DNA of 64,000 bases, from the NCBI RefSeq assembly GCF_020520425.1, contig NC_079489.1:16454001-16518000 (forward strand), read 5' to 3'. The notes beneath the pieces are model-generated. The model did not search any database and was not told the DNA's origin. It saw only the letters and a list, made by a program, of their open reading frames with translations. Numbering within the stretch: the stretch's first letter is position 1; each line of letters starts with the position of its first letter. The position numbers and the translations under genes were made by a program. Below, piece by piece: positions 10,701-23,885 of this stretch. The stretch comes from Spinacia oleracea (lineage: Eukaryota; Streptophyta; Magnoliopsida; Caryophyllales; Amaranthaceae).

Positions 10701-13700
10701 ACTATGTATCTAAAGGAACTAAACAATGCTGTTCCTTTTTTTATTCCCCCGTCCTGTCTTAAAGAAGTCACACTTGGATTAACTGCACTATACTACTATG
10801 TTAATTTGCAGGAAGAAAAAAATGACATGACATATGTAGAGGGCTTCGCACATCAATTAGAAGTAAATTCTCTTCCTCGGTCTCAACATTTAAGTAAAGC
10901 GAGATTAGACTCTATACCTACAAAATGGCATTCACGTTATGCAGGTAAAGACTGTTAAGTGTCTCCATGATTTCCATCACAATGTTATGAGTGCTTACCT
11001 GAGCCCTTTACTTTTTTGTTGGCAGACATAAATAAGTTGAACAACAGATCATCATGCAGATTCCAGAGTCGCTGGTTTGGTGGTTGGACAGGAATGGTAT
11101 GCATCATTTATTTGAAAGAGCTTTATTATTATGTAGATCACTAAACTCTTGTAATCTTCAGACCTGGAGTTTCTTTGCATCTATGTTGTAAACATGATTG
11201 TTTCTTTGCATCTATGCTGTAAACATGATTGTTTCTCTTTCTTGACCTTTGTTTTGTGTCAGACCCCTTTAGTCTGATGATGAAGTTATTGATTGAGTTA
11301 TCGAAACAGTCTCTCCTCCCCATTCAGTGTTTGGCTTCAGGCTGTATATCTGTCACACTCGAAAGGTCCTATTTCAGTGGGATCTCTTCCTACCTGTTTG
11401 TTGTTAAATACTGGTGTAGTAAAAAACGCACACCATATGGTGTATGCCTATGTTGTAAATGGTTTCTCTTTCTTGAACTTGGTTTTATGTCAAACCCTTT
11501 TAGTCTGATGGATAAAGTTATTAATTGAGTTACAGAAACAGCATCTCCTCCCCATTCAGTTTTCAGCTTCGGGCTGTATACCTGTCACGCTCCAAAGGCC
11601 CTATTTCAGTTGGATCTCTTCTACCTATTTGTTGTTGAATACTGGTGTAGTAAAAAAGGCATATCATGCTTATATTTGGATTCATGTCTGGAAATTAAAC
11701 TGATGTTTTTTTTTTATTCCGATGTTATCTTAAGCTTATGTCAGTTTTTATGTTTAATGATCTTAAAGAAAACCAAGATTGTGGCTTTGAGTACGCTGGA
11801 TCATCTTTCTTAAGCTACTACTTTTAGAAAAGAGGGAGTGAGGGATGACTGCAAAAAAAAAATTGTTGTAAAGAAAGATATCTTTACAGAAAAAAAGGAA
11901 AGTGGAAACGAAGAAAAACAATTTGCTCACTAATCCGCTCCCTTCTTTTCTGGCAGGAAATAGATGATTGTGGTGAACTGAAATCAAAGAGCAGAAAAAC
12001 TATCCCCAATTTTTTTATTGGTGAGACAAGTTATCTTTCAGAATCCATCGATGTTTTCCCTGATCAGAACTCTGTTGTACATAATCAGCATCTTAGCTCA
12101 AACACTACAGCCTCTGTAAAACCTTTTGAAGGTTCATGCAAGTCAGCTAGTAAAGGGGCATTTGTCAGTCAGGAAGTTGTTAAAGATTCTGCATCATTTA
12201 TTGATCCGTTATGTTCAACGGTTCCCTGTAGCATTTCTGCACAAATCGGGGATTCCCTTCTGCAAATTAATAACAATGATGACAATCAAGTGCTTGATGC
12301 TTTCAAAAGCTTCCCAACAGGTATTGAAATACCGTTGGAAACCGCCCAGACAAGTTCTGGCCACTATGATGAAAATGTAAGTAATGAGAAGCACAATGGA
12401 CTGGATTTGGATGATGCTGGTCCTTATCCTGTGGTTCGCCGGCAATTGACGTCTCTCAAGACTTATAGTACTGGACTGCCAGGAAATTCTCCCTTTTCAT
12501 TCAAGAGAAACTTAAACTGTGAGTTTGTGAGCTGTGGAGAAAATGATGCCAGGGTGCTTTCTGACTCCACCGACTACACGAATGATAAGGATACGACAAA
12601 GCAACCACCTGTCAAATCCACGCCCAATTGCGCTACATCCAAAAGTAATCAAGAAAATCAAGAGGTGAAGTTGCTTTCACTGGAACAATGCATAAGCTGC
12701 ACCAAAACCTCAGATAAAGGAGGTCCTGAAAAACAACCACCTATCAAATCCATATTCAGTGGTGTTAGTGCAACAAATGATAAGGAAATTCGTGTTGAAA
12801 ATGCATGTGAAAGAGTGGTGCTAGATCAGTTTGAAAGAAATGGAGTGGAATTGCAGGTAAATGTTGAGGACAATCCAACATCTCCTCTTGTCCTATGTCA
12901 TAGGAAACGAAGATTTAAAGCTCCTAAAATTAATTTTAGTGATGCCTCAGCAGCCAGTCTATTGAAAGATCAAGCTCCAGCTTCCGATAAAACTTGTGAC
13001 GAAGCCAGACAAATTCCTAAAGATCAATTTAGAAATATTCCTAGATCTGAGATTTCAGCGAGAAAGCGAGTTCGTTTTTCAAATGTTGACTTTGTACTTC
13101 AAATCCCTCAAGGTCAATTGAAAAAACATCCCAGAAGAGTACTCACTTGTGAAAATCGTGAGTATCGTCAGCTCATTTCATAGTTATATATGTATTCTGA
13201 ATCTATCTAAGTTGTTTCCGTAACATTTTGATTAGGGTCAAGTTCCAGATTGGGGTACAGGCCTGAAAATTGTTACCAGGAGCAAGTTACTGCATCTCAA
13301 GAAGTAAAAGAGCGTCTAACTAAATGTCGCATAAAGGGTAGGAAGAGAACAATATTCCAAGGCTTAGACTTTTTGCTGACTGGCTTTTCCAAGAAGAAAG
13401 AAAAAGAAATCGAAGGGATAGTGAGGAAACATGGTGGAATGGTCCTTTCTGATATTCCTGCCCCACCTCCTTATCCAAGTAGAAGGAGGTCCTTGAGATT
13501 TAATGCCGAAAGGCTTCCCGTCGTCTTGTGCACAAAGAAGGTTGGCTTTTAAATCTTTTTCTAATTATATTATTGTTCCCTTCATTTAATAAAAACTCTA
13601 TTTAGTAGTGTCATAAAAAGTATTTTTGTTTTCTGTAAATAAATTATACTCTCTCCATCCTATAAAAACTCTGTTAGGTTTGGGCATGCATGTCAATGAT

Positions 13701-16700
13701 TTTAGTCAGAGGTCCACACCACATGGGTTGAGTGGAATTATGTTTCCATTTTAAGTAACAACGAAATCATGAAGGTTTTTAGTTGAGTACATGCATCAAT
13801 ATGGTTGTATCAATTGGACAATAAATTTGATGTGTCCTAAAACAAGTCCAGTGAACGTTCTAAATTTTGGATGGATATTAGACATTCTTTGTTGAAGGAG
13901 GGGTGTCTTCAGGCCCGGTCCTAGGGGGTAGGCGAGGGGTGCGACCGCCTAGGGCCCAAGGTGGATAGGGGACCAAAATTATAGTCTGTCCAGTAAATTA
14001 GTACTAGTAATAAACAACACATTAAATGCACATGTTATGTCCTTGGCTCATTGGTAAAAGTAAGTGTCAAAGTTTTGATACCTATAATAGGTCTAGGGTT
14101 CGACTCCCCTCTATGTCTTTATTTTTTTTGTTTATTCGTTCCTTCATTATTTTTCTTGTTCACTTCCATCTTCCTTTATTTGCTCAACTTTTTTCCTTTT
14201 TTAACTTTGTCAATATTTTTTATTTGAATTTATTTTTTAGCAACTAATTTTTCTCATTTATAATACTTTGTAAATATAGTGTCTCAATTATTTAAACCCT
14301 TTATTTGTATTAGCTCTGTCCTTTTAGTACTCAGTTCTAATCGATGTAACTATATGTGGGCGAAAAAAATGCTTATTTGATGGACTATGGGTCTATAAGT
14401 TTTAAAATTAATATCAAGTTTAATGATGACAAAATTAACTGATACTTTTAATGCTTAAGATGAACCTTTATTTTAAAAAAATTAAAATCTCTTTATGCAT
14501 ACTCCGTATTAATTATCTTGTACGGAGTAATTAAGTAAGTATTTATTTTATTGAAATATTTCAAGAGATCGACCAGAGCAGGATTTTGAATTCTATGATC
14601 CTGCAAAGGAGATATAATAATTTTTTTTATTGATTTGAATCCAACAATAATGGATTTAACAAAAAAAATTATATTATTTCAGTTTAAACGTATCATTTTG
14701 GAAGGGGCCCTAATCCAATATTTCGCATAGGGCCCTCAAAATGTCAGGACCGGGGCTGGGTGTCTTGTACTCCTTTGTTTTTTGTGATACTATCTTTTCC
14801 ATCGAGATAGAATTTTAAGTGAAATTAGGTTGAATGTTTTCAAGCTGCTGCAAATTTCTCTAGTGCTCCTAAATTTTCTTTTGAAATATTCTCATGTTAG
14901 CAAGTGTTTCAAGAGTGGAGCAATTATCGAGTCATAGTGTGATTTTCACAAAAAATGACTTTATTGTATTCACTATCTAGAATGAATATCATTTAGCATG
15001 ACTAATCTTATTAGATTTTTGTTAATCCTGTATGTATGGTGATGTTTCTAAGTATTCTAATTAATATGTTGAGGTAGACAATTTTTCCTTTCATACTATG
15101 CACGCAACTGTAGTTTGTAGTTACAATTCATCTACGTGATAATGATTATAATTGACTGAAGTTGATTTTTCTTTTGTTAATTTGGATGCTTCAAGTACAA
15201 TTAGTAATCATGAAATAGCAAAGAGAACTCTCTTTATGATTTTGAGATGACATAAGATTCATGTGCATCAAAAGATTTTTTATGCAGTATATAGAATATT
15301 ATACCTCTATATAAGTAGATATATTAATTTTCCAGCTGTATGAGGTTTGTGCATTTTGCTATAAAGGAGTAGAGTTTGCTTGGTAGGTGGAAACAAACAT
15401 ATTACAACTTGATGTGGGAAATCATGAGCCTAGCAATGGTCTATTTGGTGTTTTTGAGAGTGGGTGTAAGGATGTATCATCAAAATGTCCATGAGGGTCA
15501 GTAATGGTTTCAAAATGCCGTAGAGTTAGGGCATCGGTTATTCTAATATATATCATTCCTTTTTCACCTTCCACCTACTTTGGGGAGGAACTTGTAATCT
15601 TACAATGCAAATGGGGAGTTAAAAGTCATTTCTTTCTCACTTTCCGCCCTAGTTTAGGGGAGGCACTTACTTGGGGCAGGTTGGGATGACTTTCTGCTTT
15701 TATGTCTATCATGTGTGGACTATAAAAACAAAATCATGATGTTATTGGTTTGATGGTTAAATTATAGCATGATGAGATTGATGACTTTATGGTCTAAGGT
15801 TCAAACTGTGCGCCGTTCTTAAGATTTCTCCTTCCTGTCATTGATGAAACACTCTACAGAATATCTCAAATTTGGATCCCATACATCCTTTACTGGGCCG
15901 GAAGTAGACATGTCATATGCATTTGGAGACTGTGTTTCCAGTTTGGAAGCCTTGTCCTGAGACATACTGTTGTGTTGAAGCTCATCCTTGATTACTCTCC
16001 CTGTTCACCCCTCCCTCCACTCTCCTTTTTCTTCCTTGCTGCAGTTGCTGTCATTTTTTTTACCAGTGTAGTCTTGAATGTGCATGCCATTAGTCTTTAC
16101 GATTGCTTTGTTTTTCTAAAATCTCTGTTGCATGTTATTGCAGTTGCAAACAACAAGATTTTTGTATGGCTGTGCTGTCCATGCCTTCTTGCTTAAAGTT
16201 GGTTGGGCATATGATTCAATTAGAGCTGGTTCTGTCTTGCCTCCTGACAAGTAAGTTGTAACCCTTGATCTCTAATATCTTCCTTAAGCTTGCTGCTTAA
16301 TTTTAGTCTCCTGCAATGGTGCCTCTCATCTCATAATGGTCCCATGACCAAAAAGAACTGGAAGTGACGGAGATAGAGGCTTTGATTGTCTTTTTGCTTC
16401 ACTTGATCTGTTGTGAAACTTGTGATTGAAGGAACTTCAAGCCATAGATCTGTTCTGCAAGGCATCCTATTTCAAAATGTTCTTAAAAGTGTTGGATAAT
16501 GATCAATTCAATTTTTTTTCAAGTCCCTCTTGGGCTTCTGTGATGATTGTTTTTTTCCCACCCCACTCTTTCTCCAATTACTATTTTTATTTTTGTTTTT
16601 GTTGTTTTTGTTATAAAAAATGTTTACCATGATAATGGAACCTGCCCAACCGAACTTACTCACTCACCCTTTTCAAGGCTGCCTGATTTAGATGGATACT

Positions 16701-18569
16701 CTTCCGCCATCTAAAACAAGGGCCATCTTGCCAGCTAACCCTTGGACCATTTGACCATTCCATGAAATATATATTACTCCGTACTAATAAATGTTTCCTA
16801 TTTATGTTTGTTGAGATGATTTATAAAATAAAATCTCTGTTGTAAAACTTTTTAACTCTTAATTTCATGTTCCTGGCTTCCATTAAAATAAAATGTATAA
16901 AATAAAATGAGGTATTAGTCAGAAATTCTTCATATGCAAGGACAACTGTTCCGATTTTACATTTAAACTTTGCCGGAAAAGATTTGTAAGACTTGTCAGC
17001 GTTTAGAGTTCATGAAGAAGACAACATGTTAATGGAGGCTAGAGCCTTATGGAAAATGTTCCATCTGGCATGGGGACCTCCATTTCAGTCATGGCCTTAA
17101 TGGGTTTGTTGAGCCTTATGAGGATATAACTTTCTTCTATAGCATAACACAGTGATGACCATTATGCTGTATAATATTCCTAGAGGACACGTTTACTCAG
17201 TCTTCTGTTAGATAGTTTTTCTGTATTCATGTTTGCATTCTTTCCCCTCACCTCAAATTCGCAAACTCCTGTGGCTTTTTGAATGATAAGCTATTGAGTC
17301 CATTACATTAGTAATTTACCCCTTTTCCCTAATATTTTCTGACCTTTTACGTTATTTTGAACAATTATTTTGTAATTTTCTCATGCTAATTTTGTTGTTG
17401 TTTTGACAGATACGTTATATTATCTAATCAGAGTGATAGGATGCAGAACCAAATCGGGAAATCAATTTATCAAAATGACAATGACTACATTTTTGACAAA
17501 GTTGGAATTATGCTGCATGGGACGCATAGTTTCTGCACCAAATTGACTAAAGTTATCAAGGTAACAAGTTATAATTTGCAAATAAGGTATATTATAGGAA
17601 TATCTATGCTGCAAGTGAACATAGTATTGGCATGGGATTCTATGTATAACTTTCTTGTTGTCTCTTCTGTCCCGCATTCAGTTAATCATAATTATAATTA
17701 TTTCCATACCTACAAGATATCATCCTTTTAAAACAATAGGACTCCAGTGTTTTCCTATGTTCAACGGTCAGAGCATGACGATTATTGGAAAAGCTGAAAG
17801 CTGAAACTTGTAGTATTGGCATTGAGCGCCACCATTGTTTCCAGGCCCCTAAAATTGTCACTTATTAAAATTAAAGAAACTGATTTCTTTAAAACCAGAA
17901 AGCATGTCTTCTACTTCCAGCAAATTCTCTTAGTACGACTAATACAACTGAAATTATGTTCTTGCGCTGAGCTGTGAATCTGTGATCTCATGTAACTTTG
18001 ATATGATTCTTCCTAATTAAAGGCATGTGCGAAACTTATTACTGTTGTCTGTTATCAAATATCATGAAATCAGTTTACTTTCTTCCTTGTTTGAGGAATA
18101 CTAGATCAGAGTATAACACATGAAATCAAGAATCCAACTAAACTTCTGCCCCTAATGCATTTTCAGCATGGACGGGGTCATGTGTACAAAAGCCTGCAGT
18201 GGTTGGTTCAAAGTTTAGAGAAAAAGAAGATTTCTGTTTGTGTTATAGTTGCTGAGGATGAGAATCGTGCAACTCGTCACTTGAAGAAGTGTGCCTCTGA
18301 GCAGAAAATAGCTGTAATGGTTAGTATTAGTTTATTGTGTAGCTTGGTATAAGTGTATAACATCTAATAATCTTTTCATCTTTTCAATATCTTACAAACT
18401 CATGTTGTTTTTGCATGTCCTGTGGTTTATGCAGCCGGCAAGATGGATCACAAACAGCTTATTTGAAGGAAAGCTACTTCCTTTAACGGATAATTACCGT
18501 TCATCTCAGCCACGGGCAATCAGAGTTCCAGAATTAGCCGCTGTACAGGAATGGAGTCCAGAGATATGA
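7714..18569 (+). CDS. BRCT-domain DNA-repair-type protein, 12 exons
   Basis: A complete gene model whose exon phases all join: 7714-7746, 7899-7997, 8969-9112, 9681-10532, 10812-10944, 11026-11096, 11957-13157, 13236-13540, 16144-16250, 17410-17560, 18167-18319, 18435-18569. That gives 3384 nt, 1127 residues. The N-terminus carries DVAWLPAWLQP. Residues about 90-845 are long, acidic/Ser-rich and probably disordered. Tandem BRCT domains follow at about 880-980 (GLDFLLTGF, HGGMVLSD, VGWAYDSI) and 995-1110 (HGRGHVYKSLQWLV, ARWITNSL with the conserved Trp). This architecture resembles the 53BP1/Crb2 C-terminus and the Arabidopsis BRCT proteins At4g03130 and At3g21480. Such domains bind phosphoproteins at DNA breaks in the nucleus; that role is inferred. 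Intron 8 (2.6 kb) holds a hAT element and intron 6 a tandem repeat. A palindromic E2F site lies upstream. Confidence 0.92.
11214..11680. repeat. tandem duplication in BRCT intron 6
   Basis: Two diverged direct copies of about 231 bp, recognisable from GTTTCTCTTTCTTGA at 11231 and 11462 through ATACTGGTGTAGTAAAAAA. Confined to the intron, with no splice effect expected. Confidence 0.8.
13910..14758. mobile_element. non-autonomous hAT element in BRCT intron 8
   Basis: The inverted ends are CAGGCCCGGTCCT and (inverted right) CAGCCCCGGTCCT, flanked by the perfect 8-bp duplication GGTGTCTT (13902-13909, 14759-14766). Both are hallmarks of the hAT superfamily. The 849-bp body has no transposase frame. 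Polymerase III-type boxes lie inside it at 14044-14107. Confidence 0.95.
14044..14107 (+). other. Pol III-type box A and box B (SINE-like) inside the hAT element
   Basis: TGGCTCATTGG (14044-14054) is one change from the box A consensus and GGTTCGACTCC (14097-14107) is a perfect box B. The spacing of about 42 bp is tRNA-like. A T-rich run follows from about 14121. This may be a nested tRNA-derived SINE or a resident part of the hAT family. No separate target duplication was found. Confidence 0.6.
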
Positions 18570-18989
18570 TCCTTCGATCCCAGCATAGCAGGAATTGTTT
18601 GATTGATTATTTCCAATAGTAGTCAGCGAGTAGAATTCCCATGCTTACAGATCTTTAAAGTATTTGTTTGCACAAAATGTAATTAATTGTAAATATTACA
18701 TTTATTGTTCATATGAGAAATTGTATTTTAGGTCTCAATTGGGCTCAAAAGGAGAGTGTTGTAAAATGAGTCTTCCATGGGATGAGTTATACAAAATGAC
18801 AATAATTTTTCTTAAGTTATTTTAATGATTTTAATGATGCTTTTATGATTAGAGTTTTATTTTAAAGAATTGATTTATTAATTAGCATGATTAAAATATT
18901 ATTTTAATTACGGTGATTGATTATATTAAAAGCATTAAAGCTTAAATTTTGAGGATTTTAATGCATGAAATCAATGACTCGGCTAGGAC
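18570..18989. other. 3' flank of the BRCT gene
   Basis: AT-rich DNA. No clear AATAAA signal was picked out. The end of the stretch (from about 18950) matches DNA near 25190 and is the left flank of the Mutator-like insertion. Confidence 0.5.
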
Positions 18990-21349
18990 CGCAAATACGA
19001 TTGTGCAGGGGTGTGTATGATGCTCTTGGTGCACTGGTGTCCAAACGACACGCGTCATATATAAAACGCGGATATCTTGTTGAATCCGGAGAATAAAAGA
19101 ACAAACGTTGTTTTTTTGATAAAAAAAAGAACAAACGTTGTTCTTTTGTTAAAAAAAAAAGAACAATGACTGCTCTGTCCCTTTTTTGTCGCTCTTTTGT
19201 TTTTCGCTTTATTATTCTGGTATATATACCTTCTTTTTTATAATTTTCGAATCAGAATTTGTGAAGAGAAGAGAGAAAAACTATGGAAAGGAAAGAGAAA
19301 CTGTGAAGAGGAGAGAGAAAGTAATGAAAAATTCTCAGATATTGGTTGATTTTTCTACTTCAATATCAAATTCTATTGATTTTTCTTCTTTAAATTTGAA
19401 TTCCTCTGCTGATAATCCGATTTGTGAAGATAATTTTTCAATTTTTTAAAAACGAATTACTTATTTATGATGATTTTGATTTCCATGTTCATTATTTTCA
19501 TCATTTCAATTTATTTTGATTTTTTTGATCATTTCGATTTCTGCATTTCTCAATAACCTTGATTAATGTATTTTGATTCTATATTTTGATAATTTTGATG
19601 ATTAATGTATCTTGATTATATATTTTTGATGATTTTGATTTATGTTCTTTTTTCGATTTTATATGTTCTTTTAGTCTTATCTTTTGTTCTTTTATATATT
19701 GGTTCTCATATATGTATTATGAGATTGTAATAATACAGAAAATAATTATTGAACATGTTGTTCTTTTTTGCTTTAGCTTGTTGTTCTTTTATGCTTTAGC
19801 TTGTTGTTCTTTTTTGCTTTAGCTTGTTGTTCTTTTGATATTACACATTTCAGATCAAATTGTTCTTTTACCATTTTTGTTGTTCTTTTATCTTTTTTCT
19901 TGTTCTTTTTTCACATGGTTAAAATAAGTGTTCTACATGATATGTTCTTTTCTGTTATTTATAATGTTCTTTTTCTTTACTTTATTATGTTCTTTTATGC
20001 TCTATTGTTGTTCGTTTTTTTATTGGTAATGTTGTTTTACATGGTTAAAATAAGTGTTCTACATGATATGTTCTTTTTTGTATTCATTTTCATTTTCTTT
20101 ATTTATAATGTTCTTTTATTTATAATGTTCTTTTATTTATAATGTTCTTTGAGGTTCATCCTCTTTTTGTTCTTTTGAGGAATTGCTCTGTTTATTCAGC
20201 CTCTCTTCTTATTCTTTCAGCTGTTTTTGAAGATTTAACATCATTTGTTGCTGGTCAAGTAAAAGCTTCCTTTGCTCTTCAATACTGTACTTTTTGAAAA
20301 AAGAACAAACATAAAAGAACATTAAGATTTATATCTAATAAACATAAAAGAACAGAACAACAAAACCCCCCCCAAAAAAACAAAAACAAATGCACCGTTC
20401 TTATCATGAACATGACTTGTATTTCTTCTCCTTCCCCCTCTTTTTTTTTTTATTTCTTTTATTTTTCATTTCGTATATATATAATATTTCTCCTATTGGA
20501 TTCATAACTTCTCATTTTAGAAACACATTCTTGAGAGAGAAAGAGGAGAGCTTTTAGTTTCTCCCAACAAAAGAGAGATTTTATGAGAGAGAAAGTTCAA
20601 CACAACTTTTATCCTCCTTCTTTCTCTGAAATGTGATTTTAATTCAATTACGTTTACAAAAAACTAGTTTATTAAGCGAAATACTATTTCAATTTCGCTA
20701 TTTTTTGAATTTTTTTTATTCAAAGAGGTTTATGCTGCTGATGAATGTGCATCGGGTGATTAAAGGTAAATTTTCTCGTTCTTAATTCTATGTTCTTTTT
20801 AAATTTTAATGTTATTTTCTTATAACTTTCTATTTCCGTGGCATCAAAATAGTGTGTTCTTTTTTAGAATCAGGAATTGTTCTTTTTACATATTTATAAT
20901 GTTGTTTTCAGATATTTTTTGATAAATAAAATAACGGAATTAGAACATAAATTGGTTGAAAAAGAACATTTCCAGAACTTAAAAGAACAAGAAAAAATAT
21001 AGATCTGGTTTTAAAGTTCATCAAAGGTTCGTCGTTTTATTTTTTAATTAGAACATAAATTGGTTGGAAAAGAACATTTCCAGAACTTAAAAGAACAAGA
21101 AAAAATATAAATCTGGTTTTTATATTTGTACCTTTTGTCTGATTTGTCAATATTAGTGTTCTTTTTGGTTTTTTGCTAATGTTCTTTAACTTTACTTGTT
21201 AATGTTCTTTTCTGATTTATTTTCTATGTTTTTTTTTTTTTTTTTTTTTTTGCGATTTTTATGTTTGTTGCGTTTTAATGTCATTTTTGTGCGTTTTTGG
21301 GCAGGTGCACGAAGAGCACCGTGCACACCCTTGTATAATCCGAGCGTTG
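18990..21349. mobile_element. Mutator-like element packed with GTTCTTTT octamers
   Basis: Flanked by the perfect 9-bp duplication GGCTAGGAC (18981-18989, 21350-21358). The ends are related inverted repeats: left GTGCAGGGGTGTG...GCTCTTGGTGCAC, inverted right ATACAAGGGTGTG...GCTCTTCGTGCAC. A matching uninterrupted sequence near 25197-25220 (GGCTAGGACGAGC) gives an empty site. The 2360-bp interior carries more than 30 copies of GTTCTTTT, mostly on the plus strand up to about 20200 and on both strands after that. No transposase was recognised. A small plus-strand frame (19186-19449) and a coiled-coil-like minus-strand tail (20209-20297) are the only coding hints. Confidence 0.85.
20209..20297 (-). 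pseudogene. coiled-coil C-terminal remnant inside the Mutator-like element
   Basis: The minus strand reads about 28 codons ending EEQRKLLLDQQQMMLNLQKQ then LKE and a stop. This is a strongly helical, heptad-like tail set in otherwise non-coding DNA. It may be the last exon of a lost transposase or captured gene. No family can be named. Confidence 0.35.
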
Positions 21350-21600
21350 GGCTAGGACGAGCATTTTTTGGGTTCGGATAATTAGAGTGGGGGCTTAGTT
21401 TATCCTTTTAGAACTCGTATTATGTTTAGTGGAAAGAATTAACGTACTATATAAATGAGAAAAGGCAGTTGCGTAAAATTTCATAAACTCTAAATTTGTT
21501 TCAATCATCTTCTTCCTCGTCTATTGTCCATTTGTCCTACTTAGCTTCCTTCCTACCAGAAAACAACTTCAAGTTTCTTCTTCCTTTTTTTAAGAAAATG
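21350..21600. repeat. flank duplicated at 25200-25455
   Basis: From GGCTAGGACGAGC to TTCAAGTTTCTTCTTCC this DNA recurs near 25200-25455 in the same orientation with few differences. It shows that the local duplication includes the target site of the Mutator-like element. Confidence 0.85.
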
Positions 21601-21720
21601 TAAAAAAAAAATCCAGAAACCAAAATAGAGGTTTAAGTAGGGGAGAGAAAATTACTGAGAAAGTGAAACGTGTGATGTGAAAAAGGAAGTTAAAAAAGCC
21701 AAGTATTTGGAAAAGGCAAT

Positions 21721-22819
21721 GGCCCTGTTTGGCAATTGGTTGTTGGTTGTCAGCTGCTTTACTTGGCTGGTTTGACTGGATGTTCAAGTTCGCTGCTTTT
21801 GTTGGCTGTTTGACTATGGATTGGTTACAAATATGTTTGGTAAAATCAGTTGTTGGTTGTTGGTTGTAGCTATGTAAAATGACATTTAAGGACATTTAAT
21901 GTCTTTTATTCATTTTTCAATACATACTTTGTATTGTGTACGGAGTAAAACGTAATTACAAATAAATAAAATATAAATTAAAAATAAATTACTTTATGCA
22001 ATAGTATTTATAAATTATTATTTTAATTAATAATTACGGAGTAATAATTAATAACTAATAATTAATAATCAATGATTAATAATTAATAATTAATAATTAA
22101 TAATTAATAATTAATAATTAATAATAATTAAATTAATTAATTAAATTAATAATAATTAATCATTAATCATTAATAATTAATGATTAATTAATAATTAATT
22201 AATTATTAATTAATTATTAATTATTCACTTTTAGTTATTAGTCATTAATTAATAATTATTAAATTTTAGTTATTAGTTATTAATTATTAATTATTAATTA
22301 TTAATTATTAATTATTAATTATTAATTATTAATTATTAATTATTAATTATTAATTATTAATTATTAATTATTAATTATTAATTATTAATTATTAATTATT
22401 AATTATTAATTATTAATTATTAATTATTAATTATTAATTATTAATTATTAATTATTAATTATTAATTATTAATTATTAATTATTAATTATTAATTGTTAA
22501 TTATTAATTGTTAATTGTTAATTATTAATTATTAATTATTAACCATTAATCATTAATTATTAATTACTAATTATTAATTATTAATTATTAGTTAATTAGT
22601 AAAAAACAAGGACAAAAAAGTAATTTAGATAGTGAAAATCCAAAAGCCAACTCCAAAAAGCTAGTGTTACTAGATTTTCATTTTTGGTGGAAAAGCTGGC
22701 TTTTCAGCAAGCTAAAAGCCAGTTGTCAAACATATTTTTTGGCTGTTTGACCAGATTAAAAAGCCAACAGCCAAAAGTCAACCAAAAAGCCAGCAAAAAG
22801 CCACTTGCCAAACAAGGCC
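21721..22819. mobile_element. TTTGGC-ended MITE carrying an expanded heptamer satellite
   Basis: The inverted ends GGCCCTGTTTGGCAA and (inverted right) GGCCTTGTTTGGCAA resemble PIF/Harbinger-Tourist ends. AAT directly flanks both sides, a 3-bp duplication. Subterminal regions carry repeated TTGGTTG/GCTTTTTGG motifs. The centre is nearly pure A+T with a TTAATTA array. An inverted relative lies at 44567-45417. Confidence 0.8.
22279..22494. repeat. (ATTAATT)n heptamer satellite
   Basis: About 30 near-perfect 7-bp units with a few interruptions at the right edge. Located in the centre of the 21721-22819 MITE. Confidence 0.92.
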
Positions 22820-23574
22820 AATAACCAGCTGTTTCAAAATGATCTCATAGGTGTAATTAGTTTTTTTTAAAGTAATTTATTATTATTTTAATCAATTAAA
22901 TGGAAAAGCTAACTGGTGTTCACAATATTAGTGGTTTTCATCAATTTTAAGGGATCAAACTGACACTTTTAAAAGTCCACGAACTAAATTGAAATTTTTG
23001 TGAAAGGTTAAGGACCTCCATAATAATGTACTCATTTATTATTCATCCACGCTGCCGTGCTAAAACTTAAGACCCTTTACCCTTACATTGAGTGCCGGAG
23101 TTTTTGGATCTCAAGTCTCAAAGTTAGTCCCAGTCAGGTGAGTCAACAGCATAATGTCATAAAAGAAAAGATTCCAAACAAATGTCATTCATCATTATTA
23201 TCATCGTTACCCCCATTGCCTCAAAGAGACTCCCACAATCAGCGGGATAGAGGGATTGGACGTACTCACTCGTCAATAGGCGCCCAGTCAGGGTCTGGTC
23301 CCCACAACTTTACCCATGTAATTGCAGAAAGGTTGTTTTCAATTGACCCAAAACGATAACGGGACGACTATCTTCTATTTCACGTAAAGAAAGCGAAGAG
23401 ATTTTAAGAGTCAAACAAATTTATTATTATAAATGTAAGCAACGTAAATATGAACTTTCGATTTAATCATCCAAGTACATAATTGTCAACCTTTCACTAT
23501 AAAAAGTTGGAGTACATAATTAAGGGCAATAAGATCACGAGGGTGCTTATGTCAAAAAAAAAAAAAAAAAAGGA

Positions 23575-23885
23575 TCACGAGGGTGATGCAATAAGAGCTG
23601 GTGGCTTTCGCCAGAGTCGTCGCTAGGGTTGGACAAGGTTGACAACAACAATGAGTAGAGTCTTCAACCAAGTGGCCGGCCGGTGCCGGTTTTTGGTAGT
23701 GTAATTATGATAATATAATTGTTTTTAGGTTGGAAATGTTATTGACACACACATCAAACCATACAAGTATTACAACAAACGCCATAACAGATCTAATACC
23801 CCTATTAATTCCTTTTGTAATTTGTAAAGTCCTTATATATAACTCGATCATACACGCTCTCACTTAAAAAGAATAAAAAAAATCA
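23575..23885 (-). pseudogene. sulfotransferase N-terminal fragment, unit 1
   Basis: The minus strand encodes a decayed PAPS-binding region: pieces reading KNRHRPATWLKTLLIVVVNL correspond to the plant sulfotransferase motif PKTGTTWLKTLL, with frame changes before it. No downstream exon follows. It matches the fragment at 31990-32300 and is a relic of a separate sulfotransferase gene copy. Confidence 0.6.
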
